A stretch of 30,017 bases of DNA from a virus: positions 1 through 30,017 of IMG/VR virus record IMGVR_UViG_3300022200_003363. The stretch is one strand, 5' to 3'. The first letter of the stretch is position 1. Every line of letters starts with the position of its first letter. This document shows, piece after piece, positions 1 to 10,737 of this stretch. A model generated the notes under the pieces. That model saw only the letters and a program-made list of their open reading frames with translations, searched no databases and was not told where the DNA came from. A program made the translations under genes and the position numbers.

Positions 1-339
1 GGTGGCGGAGGCGGTTCTGGTGGACTAGCTGCTTTTTTAAACTTTGACATCGGTGGCGGCGGTGGTGGTGTCGGTATATTTGGTCAAGGGTCCAATGGTG
101 CTGGCGGAGCAGGTAGTGAAACAGATGGCGATGGTGGTGGTGGCGGGTCTGGAGGCGCTGCAGGTCTGCCCGGCACGTCCGGCAATGTTGGAGCTGGCGG
201 TGCCTATGGTGGTGGGGGCGCAGGTGCTGACTACTACACTACTTCTAGCACCCCTATTGGTGACGGCGCAGGCGGGGCAGTCAGAATTATATGGGGACCG
301 GGCAGAGCCTTTCCATCAACAAATACAGGTAATTTATAA
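1..339 (+). CDS. Glycine-rich tail/virion protein, C-terminal fragment
   Basis: Frame 1 is open from the first base to TAA at 337-339, giving the last 112 residues of a longer protein whose start lies outside the window. The fragment is dominated by Gly runs and ends with a less repetitive tail, GGAVRIIWGPGRAFPSTNT. From memory, this closing motif (VRIIWG-GR-FPSTN) is common at the end of glycine-rich tail or fibre proteins of marine phages, so a virion surface role is likely; the exact part is not known. The stop overlaps the next start (TAATG), which suggests translational coupling. Base composition is clearly richer in G+C than the genes from about 860 onward. An open frame in +2 at 44-487 is a shadow of this gene. 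Confidence 0.75.
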   Translation, partial: GGGGGSGGLAAFLNFDIGGGGGGVGIFGQGSNGAGGAGSETDGDGGGGGSGGAAGLPGTSGNVGAGGAYGGGGAGADYYTTSSTPIGDGAGGAVRIIWGPGRAFPSTNTGNL

Positions 340-842
340 TGTGGATAAAAGACGGCGAAATATACACAATCCACTCCGAGATCCGCAGGGCGCACCCTCA
401 AGTCTCGATGCCGAAAGAGCTGACCGAGGCCCTGATAGCAGAGCTTGGCTACGAGGTAATTTACACAACCGAGCGCCCGGTGGCTGACGTGGTCGAGGAG
501 CTGCCGCCCGCGTACAACGAGACAACCCAACGCTGGGAGCAGCAGTGGTCCTCCCGCGCATTTACTGAGCAGGAGATCGCCGACAACCTAGCCGCAAAAC
601 GCGAAGGGATGATCGTCACTCCACGCCAAGCCCGACTCGCCCTGCTGGGTGCTGGCAAGCTGGCAGATATTGAAACCGCCATAGCTGCTTTAGATAATCC
701 TACTAAAACAGCAGTACAGATCGAGTGGGAGTACGCTCGTACTATAGAACGGACAAGTGCATGGGTTATTGCAATGACGCAAGCCCTAAATATGACGGAA
801 GAAGAAATAGATACGTTATTTGAAATAGCAACTCAACTTTAA
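339..842 (+). CDS. Tail assembly / fibre-chaperone-like protein
   Basis: This gene encodes 167 residues and starts at the ATG overlapping the previous stop. The N-terminal half (MWIKDGEIYTIHSEIRRAHP..., to about residue 85) is a compact domain with a W-rich segment around YNETTQRWEQQW. The C-terminal half (IVTPRQARLALLGAGKLADIE, then a helical segment with EWEYARTIER) is of a type I associate with small proteins next to phage tail fibres, where they act in fibre assembly; this is family-level recognition, not proof. The first ~300 bases look G+C rich while the last ~180 look like the A+T-richer downstream genes, suggesting a recombination junction inside the gene. Its place between a tail protein and a fibre-like protein supports the call. 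Confidence 0.55.
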   Translation: MWIKDGEIYTIHSEIRRAHPQVSMPKELTEALIAELGYEVIYTTERPVADVVEELPPAYNETTQRWEQQWSSRAFTEQEIADNLAAKREGMIVTPRQARLALLGAGKLADIETAIAALDNPTKTAVQIEWEYARTIERTSAWVIAMTQALNMTEEEIDTLFEIATQL

Positions 843-861
843 GTTAGCTCGGGAGATGTAA

Positions 862-1470
862 GTGAGTAACTACACAAAAAGCACAAACTTTACAGCAAAA
901 GATTCACTACCTCCGGGTGACAGTAGTAAGATCATCCGTGGTTCTGAGTTTGACACAGAGTTTAACGCTATCCAAGCTGCTGTTAACTCTAAGTCGGATA
1001 CTGCATCTCCCACGTTTACAGGCACTGTTACTATTAACGGTGTTGCGTTAACCGCTACAGGTGTTGAACTTAACTATACAGACGGTGTCACATCTAGCAT
1101 TCAAACACAGTTAAATGCAAAAGCACCAATAGCATCTCCTACGTTTACAGGCACTGTAACACTGCCTGCTGTAACTGAAACTGTGTATGCTATTACTGGT
1201 ACTACTCCAGCGATTAGTGCATCTAATGGTACTATTCAAACATGGACACTTAGTGCAAACAGTACACCTACTGATTCATTGTTAGCGGGTCAGTCTGTTG
1301 TTTTACACATTAATGATGGTTCAGCGTACACTATTACATGGACTAGTCTTATAGATCAATGGAAGACTAATAGCGGTTCAGCTCCTGTTCTTGCTACTAC
1401 AGGAGAAACTGTAATAGTAGTATGGAAAGTGGGAACAACTGTATACGGCGCTCGTGTAGGTAATAATTAA
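862..1470 (+). CDS. Tail fibre-type structural protein
   Basis: The gene encodes 202 residues. The start is GTG at 862, chosen because GGGAG at 851-855 gives a Shine-Dalgarno at normal spacing. The N-terminal 30 residues (NFTAKDSLPPGDSSKIIRGSEFDTEFNAI) are typical of phage fibre or tail proteins. Two copies of a SPTFTGTVT element follow (about residues 49 and 93), separated by a GVELNYTDGVTSSIQTQLNAK segment that is widespread in trimeric fibre shafts. The C-terminal 90 residues are Thr/Ser rich and probably form a beta structure. Likely a distal or accessory fibre. It overlaps the following gene by TAATG. Confidence 0.7.
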   Translation: MSNYTKSTNFTAKDSLPPGDSSKIIRGSEFDTEFNAIQAAVNSKSDTASPTFTGTVTINGVALTATGVELNYTDGVTSSIQTQLNAKAPIASPTFTGTVTLPAVTETVYAITGTTPAISASNGTIQTWTLSANSTPTDSLLAGQSVVLHINDGSAYTITWTSLIDQWKTNSGSAPVLATTGETVIVVWKVGTTVYGARVGNN

Positions 1471-2393
1471 TGTTAGCCAAGTTTCTTATTGGTGCTACTG
1501 GTGGTGTCGTTACTGACCTTAATAACATTGTACTTGTTTACGATACTAGATTAAGCTCAGGTACTACTATTTCAGTACCTACTGGAAGCGGTTCTCATAC
1601 AATAGATTGGGGTGATGGTACGTCTAATTCTTATAATACGTCTGGTTATAAAAATCACACTTACTCTGTTAACGATGTCTATATAGTTCAAGTGTCTGGG
1701 ACTGTGACTAGTTTTGGTAACTCTTCAGCACCTACAGCAAATAATGTTAATAAACTACAAGAATGTCTTAGTTTTGGTAATGTTGGTCTTACATCATTAA
1801 GTAGTGCTTTTAGAGATTGTTCTAATCTTACTTCAGTACCATCATCTATTCCAAGTGCTGTTACTGCTTTAACTTCAATGTTTTTTGGCTGTACTTCGTT
1901 CAATGACAACAGCGTTACTAGTTGGAATACTACTAATGTAACTGACATGAATAATACCTTTAGAGACGCTACGTCATTTAATAGGGCAATTGGCAGTTGG
2001 ACGATGACAAATGTTGCTTCTATTAGAAGCATGTTTGAAGGAGCCACTTCGTTTAATCAATCACTTAATTCTTGGAACACTATAAACATTACTGATATGT
2101 CTCGTGCTTTTCAAAGTGCTACAGCGTTTAATAATGCCATTGGTGGTTGGAACACATCTAGTGTAGTAGATATGGGTGCAATGTTTGCTCTTGCGACTTC
2201 GTTTAATCAATACATTGGTGATTGGGATACAAGCAGTGTAACAGACATGGTTTCTATGTTTAACTCTGCTACAGTATTTGACCAAAATTTAACAGGCTGG
2301 TGTGTTACTAACATTACTTCTGAGCCTTCAAACTTCTCTGTTAGTAGTGCTCTTAGCCCTGGCAATAAACCAATTTGGGGCACTTGCCCATAA
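1470..2393 (+). CDS. BspA-like (DUF285) repeat adhesin with PKD-like N-terminus
   Basis: This gene encodes 307 residues. Residues ~20-85 contain DWGDGT (46-51) followed by a HTY strand, the signature of PKD-like beta sandwiches that precede BspA-type repeats. Residues ~98-285 carry tandem ~25-residue repeats of the form MxxMFxxATSFNQxxxxWNTSxVTD, the DUF285/BspA leucine-rich-repeat-like family found on bacterial and mycoplasma surfaces. The end, NLTGWCVTNIT...PIWGTCP, matches the usual close of this family. No signal peptide is seen, so it is more likely a virion-borne receptor-binding protein than a secreted adhesin. The A+T-rich composition and repeats suggest acquisition. The start is coupled to the preceding fibre gene. 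Confidence 0.8.
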   Translation: MLAKFLIGATGGVVTDLNNIVLVYDTRLSSGTTISVPTGSGSHTIDWGDGTSNSYNTSGYKNHTYSVNDVYIVQVSGTVTSFGNSSAPTANNVNKLQECLSFGNVGLTSLSSAFRDCSNLTSVPSSIPSAVTALTSMFFGCTSFNDNSVTSWNTTNVTDMNNTFRDATSFNRAIGSWTMTNVASIRSMFEGATSFNQSLNSWNTINITDMSRAFQSATAFNNAIGGWNTSSVVDMGAMFALATSFNQYIGDWDTSSVTDMVSMFNSATVFDQNLTGWCVTNITSEPSNFSVSSALSPGNKPIWGTCP

Positions 2394-2405
2394 AGGATGT
2401 TGAAC

Positions 2406-2699
2406 ATGGATGAAAGGTGGCACCTGAGCAAGTCTGTATCTTTGGTACACATTGTTACTACAATGGGTGTCATGGCAAGTGCTATGTGGTACTTCGCTAC
2501 TACAGAAAACCGTATTACTTTAGTAGAGAAAGACCAGACTTACTTGAATGCTACAGTATTACGCGTAGAACAACAACAAAGGGATCAAGGGCGTGAGCTG
2601 TCAAATCAAATAAGTAATCTTCGGAATGAGACTAATAGTAACTTTGATAAGTTAGATAAGAAGCTAGATAGGTTAATTGACAGAGAGTTAGATAGGTAA
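2406..2699 (+). CDS. Small membrane protein with coiled-coil tail (possible lysis accessory)
   Basis: I place the start at ATG 2406 (97 residues): AAAGGA at 2392-2397 is then 8 bases upstream, whereas an in-frame ATG at 2397 would overlap that ribosome-binding site. Residues ~8-28 form one hydrophobic segment (VSLVHIVTTMGVMASAMWYF). The remainder is charged with a heptad-like pattern (LRVEQQQRDQGRELSNQISNL, DKLDKKLDRLIDRELDR), predicting a coiled coil. No known family is certain. The position directly before the holin, with stop and start overlapping (TAATG), suggests a holin partner or spanin-like role, which is inference. Confidence 0.6.
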   Translation: MDERWHLSKSVSLVHIVTTMGVMASAMWYFATTENRITLVEKDQTYLNATVLRVEQQQRDQGRELSNQISNLRNETNSNFDKLDKKLDRLIDRELDR

Positions 2700-3096
2700 T
2701 GTTAAACCTTCTTATAGGCCCAATCACAGAGCTACTGTCTAAGGTTATACCTGACAAGACAGAACGTGAAAGGCTTGCCTATGAGATCAGTACGTTAGCA
2801 GAGCGTCAAGCACACGAACAAATGATGGCACAGCTAGAGGTCAATAAGACTGAGGCTGGTCACATATCGTTGTACGTAGCTGGATGGAGGCCATTTATAG
2901 GCTGGTCATGCGGTATAGCTATGGCATTCAACTATATTGGCGTACCTGTGATTGAGACAGTAAGTGTAATAAATGGTACACCTCTGACAATAAACCCGCT
3001 TGATCTTGAAGTAATGATGCCGGTGTTGTTAGGTATGCTAGGGCTTGGTGGTATGCGTTCATACGAGAAGCGTAACGGGGTAGCGAGAGAGAAATA

Positions 3097-3097
<1 letters not shown>
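2699..3097 (+). CDS. Holin, GTA 3-TM type
   Basis: This gene encodes 132 residues. An amphipathic N-terminus (1-50) is followed by AGWRPFIGW (61-69), a hydrophobic stretch (70-90), a short polar loop, and a second hydrophobic segment ending [15 protein letters not shown] (110-124). The AGWRP-F-GW and GMLGLGG-R-YEK pair is characteristic of the GTA_holin_3TM family, which permeabilises the inner membrane so the endolysin can reach peptidoglycan. It begins at an ATG overlapping the preceding stop and overlaps the start of the next gene by one base. No endolysin is recognisable in the window. Confidence 0.8.
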
Positions 3098-6599
<3,502 letters not shown>

Positions 6600-6603
<4 letters not shown>

Positions 6604-7247
6604 CATACCTTCAGCTAGTAAATAACGTCCTACGGCGTATGCGTGAAGACGAAGTAGATACCGTATCACAGAACACTTACAGTAAGATGGTAGGTGACTT
6701 TGTTAACGATGCCTTCAGGCTTGTAGCAGATGCTTGGGATTGGTCTGGGTTCAGGACTACCTTGACGATTGAAACCATCGAGGATGTCTTTAACTACGTC
6801 TTGACAGGATCAGCTAACAACGTCAAAGAGCTATCTTTTTTGAATGATACCTCTAACTGGTTCATGGAGTACAAGTCTCAAGTATGGATGGATAACGTAT
6901 TCCTTAACCAAGACCCTGTAAGGAACTCCCCTCAGTACTTTACGTATAATGGTGTTAACGATGATGGTGATACTCAGATAGATGTCTATCCTATCCCTAA
7001 CGGTATCTACACCCTTCGGTATAACTGTATTCTTCGTCCTACTGAACTAACCACAGATGCTCAGAAAGTCTTAATACCTTCAGCGCCTATCATTCACTTA
7101 GCTATTGCATTGCTTGCACGTGAACGTGGTGAAACAGGTGGTACGGCTGCTTCTGAGTACTTCGGGATTGCTGATAAGTACTTGAGTGATGCTATCGCTC
7201 ATGATGCACACAAGCACCCTGAAGAACTGACTTGGAACTATATCTAA
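6600..7247 (+). CDS. Head-tail adaptor-like structural protein
   Basis: This gene encodes 215 residues and starts with an ATGA overlap of the collagen-like gene. The opening ([20 protein letters not shown]...[24 protein letters not shown]) is a pattern I recognise from conserved structural proteins of short-tailed marine phages, usually located in the connector/tail-tube region. It is followed by a beta-rich middle ([15 protein letters not shown]...) and a helical C-terminus ([18 protein letters not shown]). No enzymatic motif is present. The tight linkage to the next gene, which looks like a nozzle or propeller protein, fits a connector complex. Function is inferred from context and pattern. 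Confidence 0.6.
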
Positions 7248-8764
7248 TGGCTCAAGAACTCAAGAGCATTAACCTTGTAGCTCCCGGCTTTAAAGGTATC
7301 AATACAGAGGACTCCCCTCTTACGATTGATGCTAACTTCGCTGCTATTGCTGATAACTGTGTTATAGACAGGTTTGGTCGTATTGCAGCACGGAAGGGTT
7401 ACAAGGTTCTTACAACAGACAAGACAGAACTAGGAACTGCGGCAGTTGAAGTCATTAAGGTGTTCAGGGACAGTGGTGGTAACACTAAGGTATTCTCTTG
7501 TGGTAACAGCAAAATACTGTCAGGCACTACTACACTGGTGGATGAGACACCAGCCTTATATACAGTGTCTGGCAATAATTGGGATGTAGTTAACTTCAAC
7601 GACAGTATCTACTTCTTCCAGCGTGGACACGAACCACTAGTGTACAGCCATTCCTCTTCTACGTTAGAGGTTATGTCAGATGTCTCTGGGGCTGCTGGTA
7701 CACCTCCTGAGGGTAACGTGGTTATTGCAGCATGGGGCAGACTCTGGGTTGCTGACTTCACTGCTGACAAGTCTACTATCTACTGGAGTGATCTGCTTCA
7801 AGGTCATGTCTGGACTGGTGGTAGCTCTGGCAGTATTGATATCTCAAAGGTATGGCCAGATGGTTACGATGAAATCACAGGACTGGCTGCTTATAATAAC
7901 CAGCTTATCATCTTTGGTAAGCACAGCATTGTAGTGTACGAAGGCGCAGACTCTCCAGCGTCTATGGCACTGCTAGATACTGTTACTGGTATTGGTATCC
8001 GTTGTAGGTGCGGTATTGTAGACACTGGTACTGACCTTCTGTTCCTTAGCTATGATGGACTCAGGAGCTTCGGTAGGACTATCCAAGAGAAGTCCATGCC
8101 TATTGGTGACCTTAGCCGTAACATTAAGCAAGACTTACTACAAGCTATCTTAGCAGAAAATACACCAGTACGTATGGAGTACTCACCAGAGAATTCTTTT
8201 GTACTTCTAGTCTTTCGTTCACAGTCATTGGTGTATTGCTTTGATGTCAGGGGTACGCTAGAGAATGATTCGTATAGGGTTACACGTTGGCCCGGAAGTG
8301 ATATCAAGGCTCTGTACCGTAACGTAGACGGTGTACTGTACATAGGTACTGCTGATGGAGTGTGTACTTACGACACATACCTTGATGGTACCGAAGGTTA
8401 CACGATGAAGTACTACAGTCCTAACCTTACCTTTGGTGACTCTTCTAGGCTGAAGATTCTTAAGAAGATGCGCCCTACTATTATTGGTGGTAGTGGTAGC
8501 GTAGTTAAATTCAAGTGGGGTTATGACTTCTCAGGAAGCTTCAAGACCTTCACTAACACCCTTTCTATTGCAGGTGTAAGCCAATACGGTGTTGATGAAT
8601 TCGGGTTAGGTGAATACTCAACAGGTGTCGTATCAACTACAGTCAACATTAACACTACGGGTGATGGCGCTAGCGTTGTTGTCGGAATGGAAGCAGAGAT
8701 AGAGGGATCGTCTATGTCACTGCAAGAGTATAATATTTGGTCAATGGTAGGTAAATTAGTATGA
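7247..8764 (+). CDS. Tail nozzle / beta-propeller-like structural protein
   Basis: I use ATG 7247 (505 residues), which overlaps the previous stop (TAATG); a TTG five codons upstream is less plausible. The opening (LVAPGFKGINTEDSPLTIDANFAAIADNCVIDRFGRIAARKGY) and the series of short beta-strand blocks (VVNFNDSIYFFQ, AAWGRLWVADF, NNQLIIFGKHSIVVYEG, LFLSYDGLRSFG, VYCFDVRGT, GVLYIGTADGV) indicate a repeated-blade fold, like tail-hub or nozzle proteins of podoviruses. It probably caps or forms the tail tube. No catalytic motif is seen. It overlaps the following gene by ATGA. Confidence 0.6.
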   Translation: MAQELKSINLVAPGFKGINTEDSPLTIDANFAAIADNCVIDRFGRIAARKGYKVLTTDKTELGTAAVEVIKVFRDSGGNTKVFSCGNSKILSGTTTLVDETPALYTVSGNNWDVVNFNDSIYFFQRGHEPLVYSHSSSTLEVMSDVSGAAGTPPEGNVVIAAWGRLWVADFTADKSTIYWSDLLQGHVWTGGSSGSIDISKVWPDGYDEITGLAAYNNQLIIFGKHSIVVYEGADSPASMALLDTVTGIGIRCRCGIVDTGTDLLFLSYDGLRSFGRTIQEKSMPIGDLSRNIKQDLLQAILAENTPVRMEYSPENSFVLLVFRSQSLVYCFDVRGTLENDSYRVTRWPGSDIKALYRNVDGVLYIGTADGVCTYDTYLDGTEGYTMKYYSPNLTFGDSSRLKILKKMRPTIIGGSGSVVKFKWGYDFSGSFKTFTNTLSIAGVSQYGVDEFGLGEYSTGVVSTTVNINTTGDGASVVVGMEAEIEGSSMSLQEYNIWSMVGKLV

Positions 8765-9663
8765 TAAATGGTTACAATCCGACTCAAAGTGGTGGAGTCC
8801 TTAACACCATAGGTAATGTTGCGAGTACTATCGGAGGTGGTCTGCAAAGCGGACTAAAGTTCGCTAATGGCCTCTTCGGAGACTATGGTGACATTATAGC
8901 TGGTGCAGCCGGTACAGGGCTTGTCGCTAAAGCCTACAGTGATCTAGGTGATATCGGTAAAGATGCCTTAGCTGGCTCTAAAGAAATTGCAGACCTAGGT
9001 CTACAGCAGTCTCAGTTCCGTCCTTACACTGTCACTTCTGGGCTGGGTAATACACAGGCAACTGCCAGTGGTCTTAACGTCAACCTATCTCCTGAACAGC
9101 AGGCGATGCAGGCGCAGCTAGGTCAAGGTGCCCAAGGGTTCTTTGGTCAGGCTATGCAAGACACTCAAGGGCGAGAGCAGGATGTCTTCAATCGCCTTAG
9201 GGCTATGCAGTCTCCTGAAGAAGAACGTCAACGTCTAGCACTGGAAGAGCGTCTACAGAACCAAGGTAGGCTAGGTGTCAGGACTTCCATGTTTGGCGGT
9301 ACTCCTGAGCAGTTTGCATTAGACAAAGCACAGGCAGAGGCTAGAAATACTTCTGCTGTTTCAGCAATGGAGCAGGCTCAATTACAACAAAAACAACAAG
9401 CGGATATTGGAACTCAGTTTATGAAAAACCAGTACATTCCGCAAGCAGCTCTTATGGATCAATTTAGTAGTGGTCTACAAAATGCTAACCTCGCTCAGGG
9501 TGCTCAGCTCTACGGTGCTGGACTCTTTGGTGAATCTCGTATGGGTGGTCTTGAAGCACTCCTTGGCTCTGGTCTAGGAAGGGCTAACTTGATTGGTAAC
9601 CTTGGCTCTGGTTTGTTAACTGGTGCCTTCGGTGGTGCTGGCGATTGGTTTAATAAGGACTAA
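8761..9663 (+). CDS. Probable internal virion (ejection) protein, Gly/Gln-rich
   Basis: This gene encodes 300 residues. The N-terminus (1-75) is glycine-rich and mildly hydrophobic (IGNVASTIGGGLQSGLKFANGLFGDYGDIIAGAAGTG). The middle (~90-215) is Gln/Ala/Glu-rich and strongly helical (SPEQQAMQAQLGQGAQGFFG, RLALEERLQNQGRLG, AMEQAQLQQKQQADIG). The C-terminus is again Gly/Leu rich and ends FGGAGDWFNKD. The segment LQQSQFRPYTVTSGLG is familiar from podovirus structural proteins at this position. Such composition and the location between nozzle and large internal protein suggest a protein packaged in the head and ejected with DNA. No enzyme motif is seen. Confidence 0.55.
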   Translation: MINGYNPTQSGGVLNTIGNVASTIGGGLQSGLKFANGLFGDYGDIIAGAAGTGLVAKAYSDLGDIGKDALAGSKEIADLGLQQSQFRPYTVTSGLGNTQATASGLNVNLSPEQQAMQAQLGQGAQGFFGQAMQDTQGREQDVFNRLRAMQSPEEERQRLALEERLQNQGRLGVRTSMFGGTPEQFALDKAQAEARNTSAVSAMEQAQLQQKQQADIGTQFMKNQYIPQAALMDQFSSGLQNANLAQGAQLYGAGLFGESRMGGLEALLGSGLGRANLIGNLGSGLLTGAFGGAGDWFNKD

Positions 9664-9666
9664 GAT

Positions 9667-10737
9667 ATGGCTAGGTTTGGACAAGGTTTAATTCAAGCAC
9701 TGACTAATCCTGCGTATGCAGATCAGTTATCTACAGTAGGTATGATGGCTGGTTCTCTCAAGGGACGGCGTGACGCTGAAGAAGAGGAGAAAGCAAAGCT
9801 TGCACAACAACGTGCAGCTCAGTCGTCTATCTATGCCATGATGAATCAGGGGAATCCTAACGACCCTAACGTAGCTAACTCTGTACTTGAAGTAGCTAAC
9901 AGCCAAGGTCTTGACCTTGAAGATACACAGAAAGCTCTTGTGCAGGCTCAAAAAACTGCAATGGAGCGTGAACGCCTTGAGATGTCTAAGGTCGATGCTA
10001 AATACAGAGCAGCAGATCAAGCATGGCAAGAGGAGCAAAGGCGTATACAAGAAGAACGTACTAAAGTTACTAGCTTCATAGAAGGCGCTATTGCTAATAA
10101 CGCTAATCTTGACAGGGCACTTGATCAAATCCCTCTAGAGCATAAAGCTTTTGCTAGAGAGCAGATAAAGGCTCTAGAAGAGTTCAATCAAGGTAAGCAA
10201 GAGAGGGCTGAAAAGGCTGCTCTTAGAGTCCCTCTTACTGAAGAACAACTTAGTGAATACGAAAGTGTTGTAGGGAAAGAAGCTGTAAATGCTTACAGGC
10301 GAGGTGTTGCAGGGGATATACCTGTTAAGGCAAGAATGACTCTTGAGAATCTTTATAACGATGTTACAAAAGCAGAATTAACGGCTAGGAACTCGGATAA
10401 GGTTGAAAAGATGCTTGCACCGTCTGAGGCAGGTATTGAGAGAGCAAGGGCAGCTATAGACAGAGCTTTTGTTGGTACTGGGATGAGAGGCTTTTTAGGG
10501 TTTGGTACGCCTTCTCCTTTAACAGATGAAGAAAAAGAAATGTTTGCTGTTACAGTTGCATCTCAGGTTAAAACTGACCCTAAGTGGCAGCCTACCGAGG
10601 ATAATTTGTTAAAACTCTGGGAAGAAGTAAAAGCAAAGAATGGTATGGATGTACCAAAAGTAGAGGATGTACCAAAGGTAGATGGAACAACTAGTGCTGG
10701 AATTACATGGACTATAAAAGGCCAATCAAATGGTTGA
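9667..10737 (+). CDS. Probable internal virion protein, helical
   Basis: This gene encodes 356 residues. A short amphipathic N-terminus (MARFGQGLIQALTNPAYADQLSTVGMMAGSLKG) is followed by long charged helices with coiled-coil character (RDAEEEEKAKLAQQRAAQ, 35-60; ALVQAQKTAMERERLEMSK and EEQRRIQEERTKV, 85-135; EQIKALEEFNQGKQERAEKAAL). The C-terminal third contains a compact segment (MRGFLGFGTPSPLTDEEKEMF) and ends TWTIKGQSNG. I do not recognise a family. It starts four bases after the previous stop and its end overlaps the next gene by 8 bases, so it belongs to the same ejection-protein block. Confidence 0.5.
   Translation: MARFGQGLIQALTNPAYADQLSTVGMMAGSLKGRRDAEEEEKAKLAQQRAAQSSIYAMMNQGNPNDPNVANSVLEVANSQGLDLEDTQKALVQAQKTAMERERLEMSKVDAKYRAADQAWQEEQRRIQEERTKVTSFIEGAIANNANLDRALDQIPLEHKAFAREQIKALEEFNQGKQERAEKAALRVPLTEEQLSEYESVVGKEAVNAYRRGVAGDIPVKARMTLENLYNDVTKAELTARNSDKVEKMLAPSEAGIERARAAIDRAFVGTGMRGFLGFGTPSPLTDEEKEMFAVTVASQVKTDPKWQPTEDNLLKLWEEVKAKNGMDVPKVEDVPKVDGTTSAGITWTIKGQSNG

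Noticed and set aside
44-487. 147-codon open frame in +2
   Set aside because: It overlaps the glycine-rich gene and the tail-assembly gene in the wrong frame; frame 1 has the recognisable C-terminal motif.
1688-2285. Antisense frames over the DUF285 repeats
   Set aside because: They are shadows of a well-supported repeat protein on the plus strand, without ribosome-binding sites.
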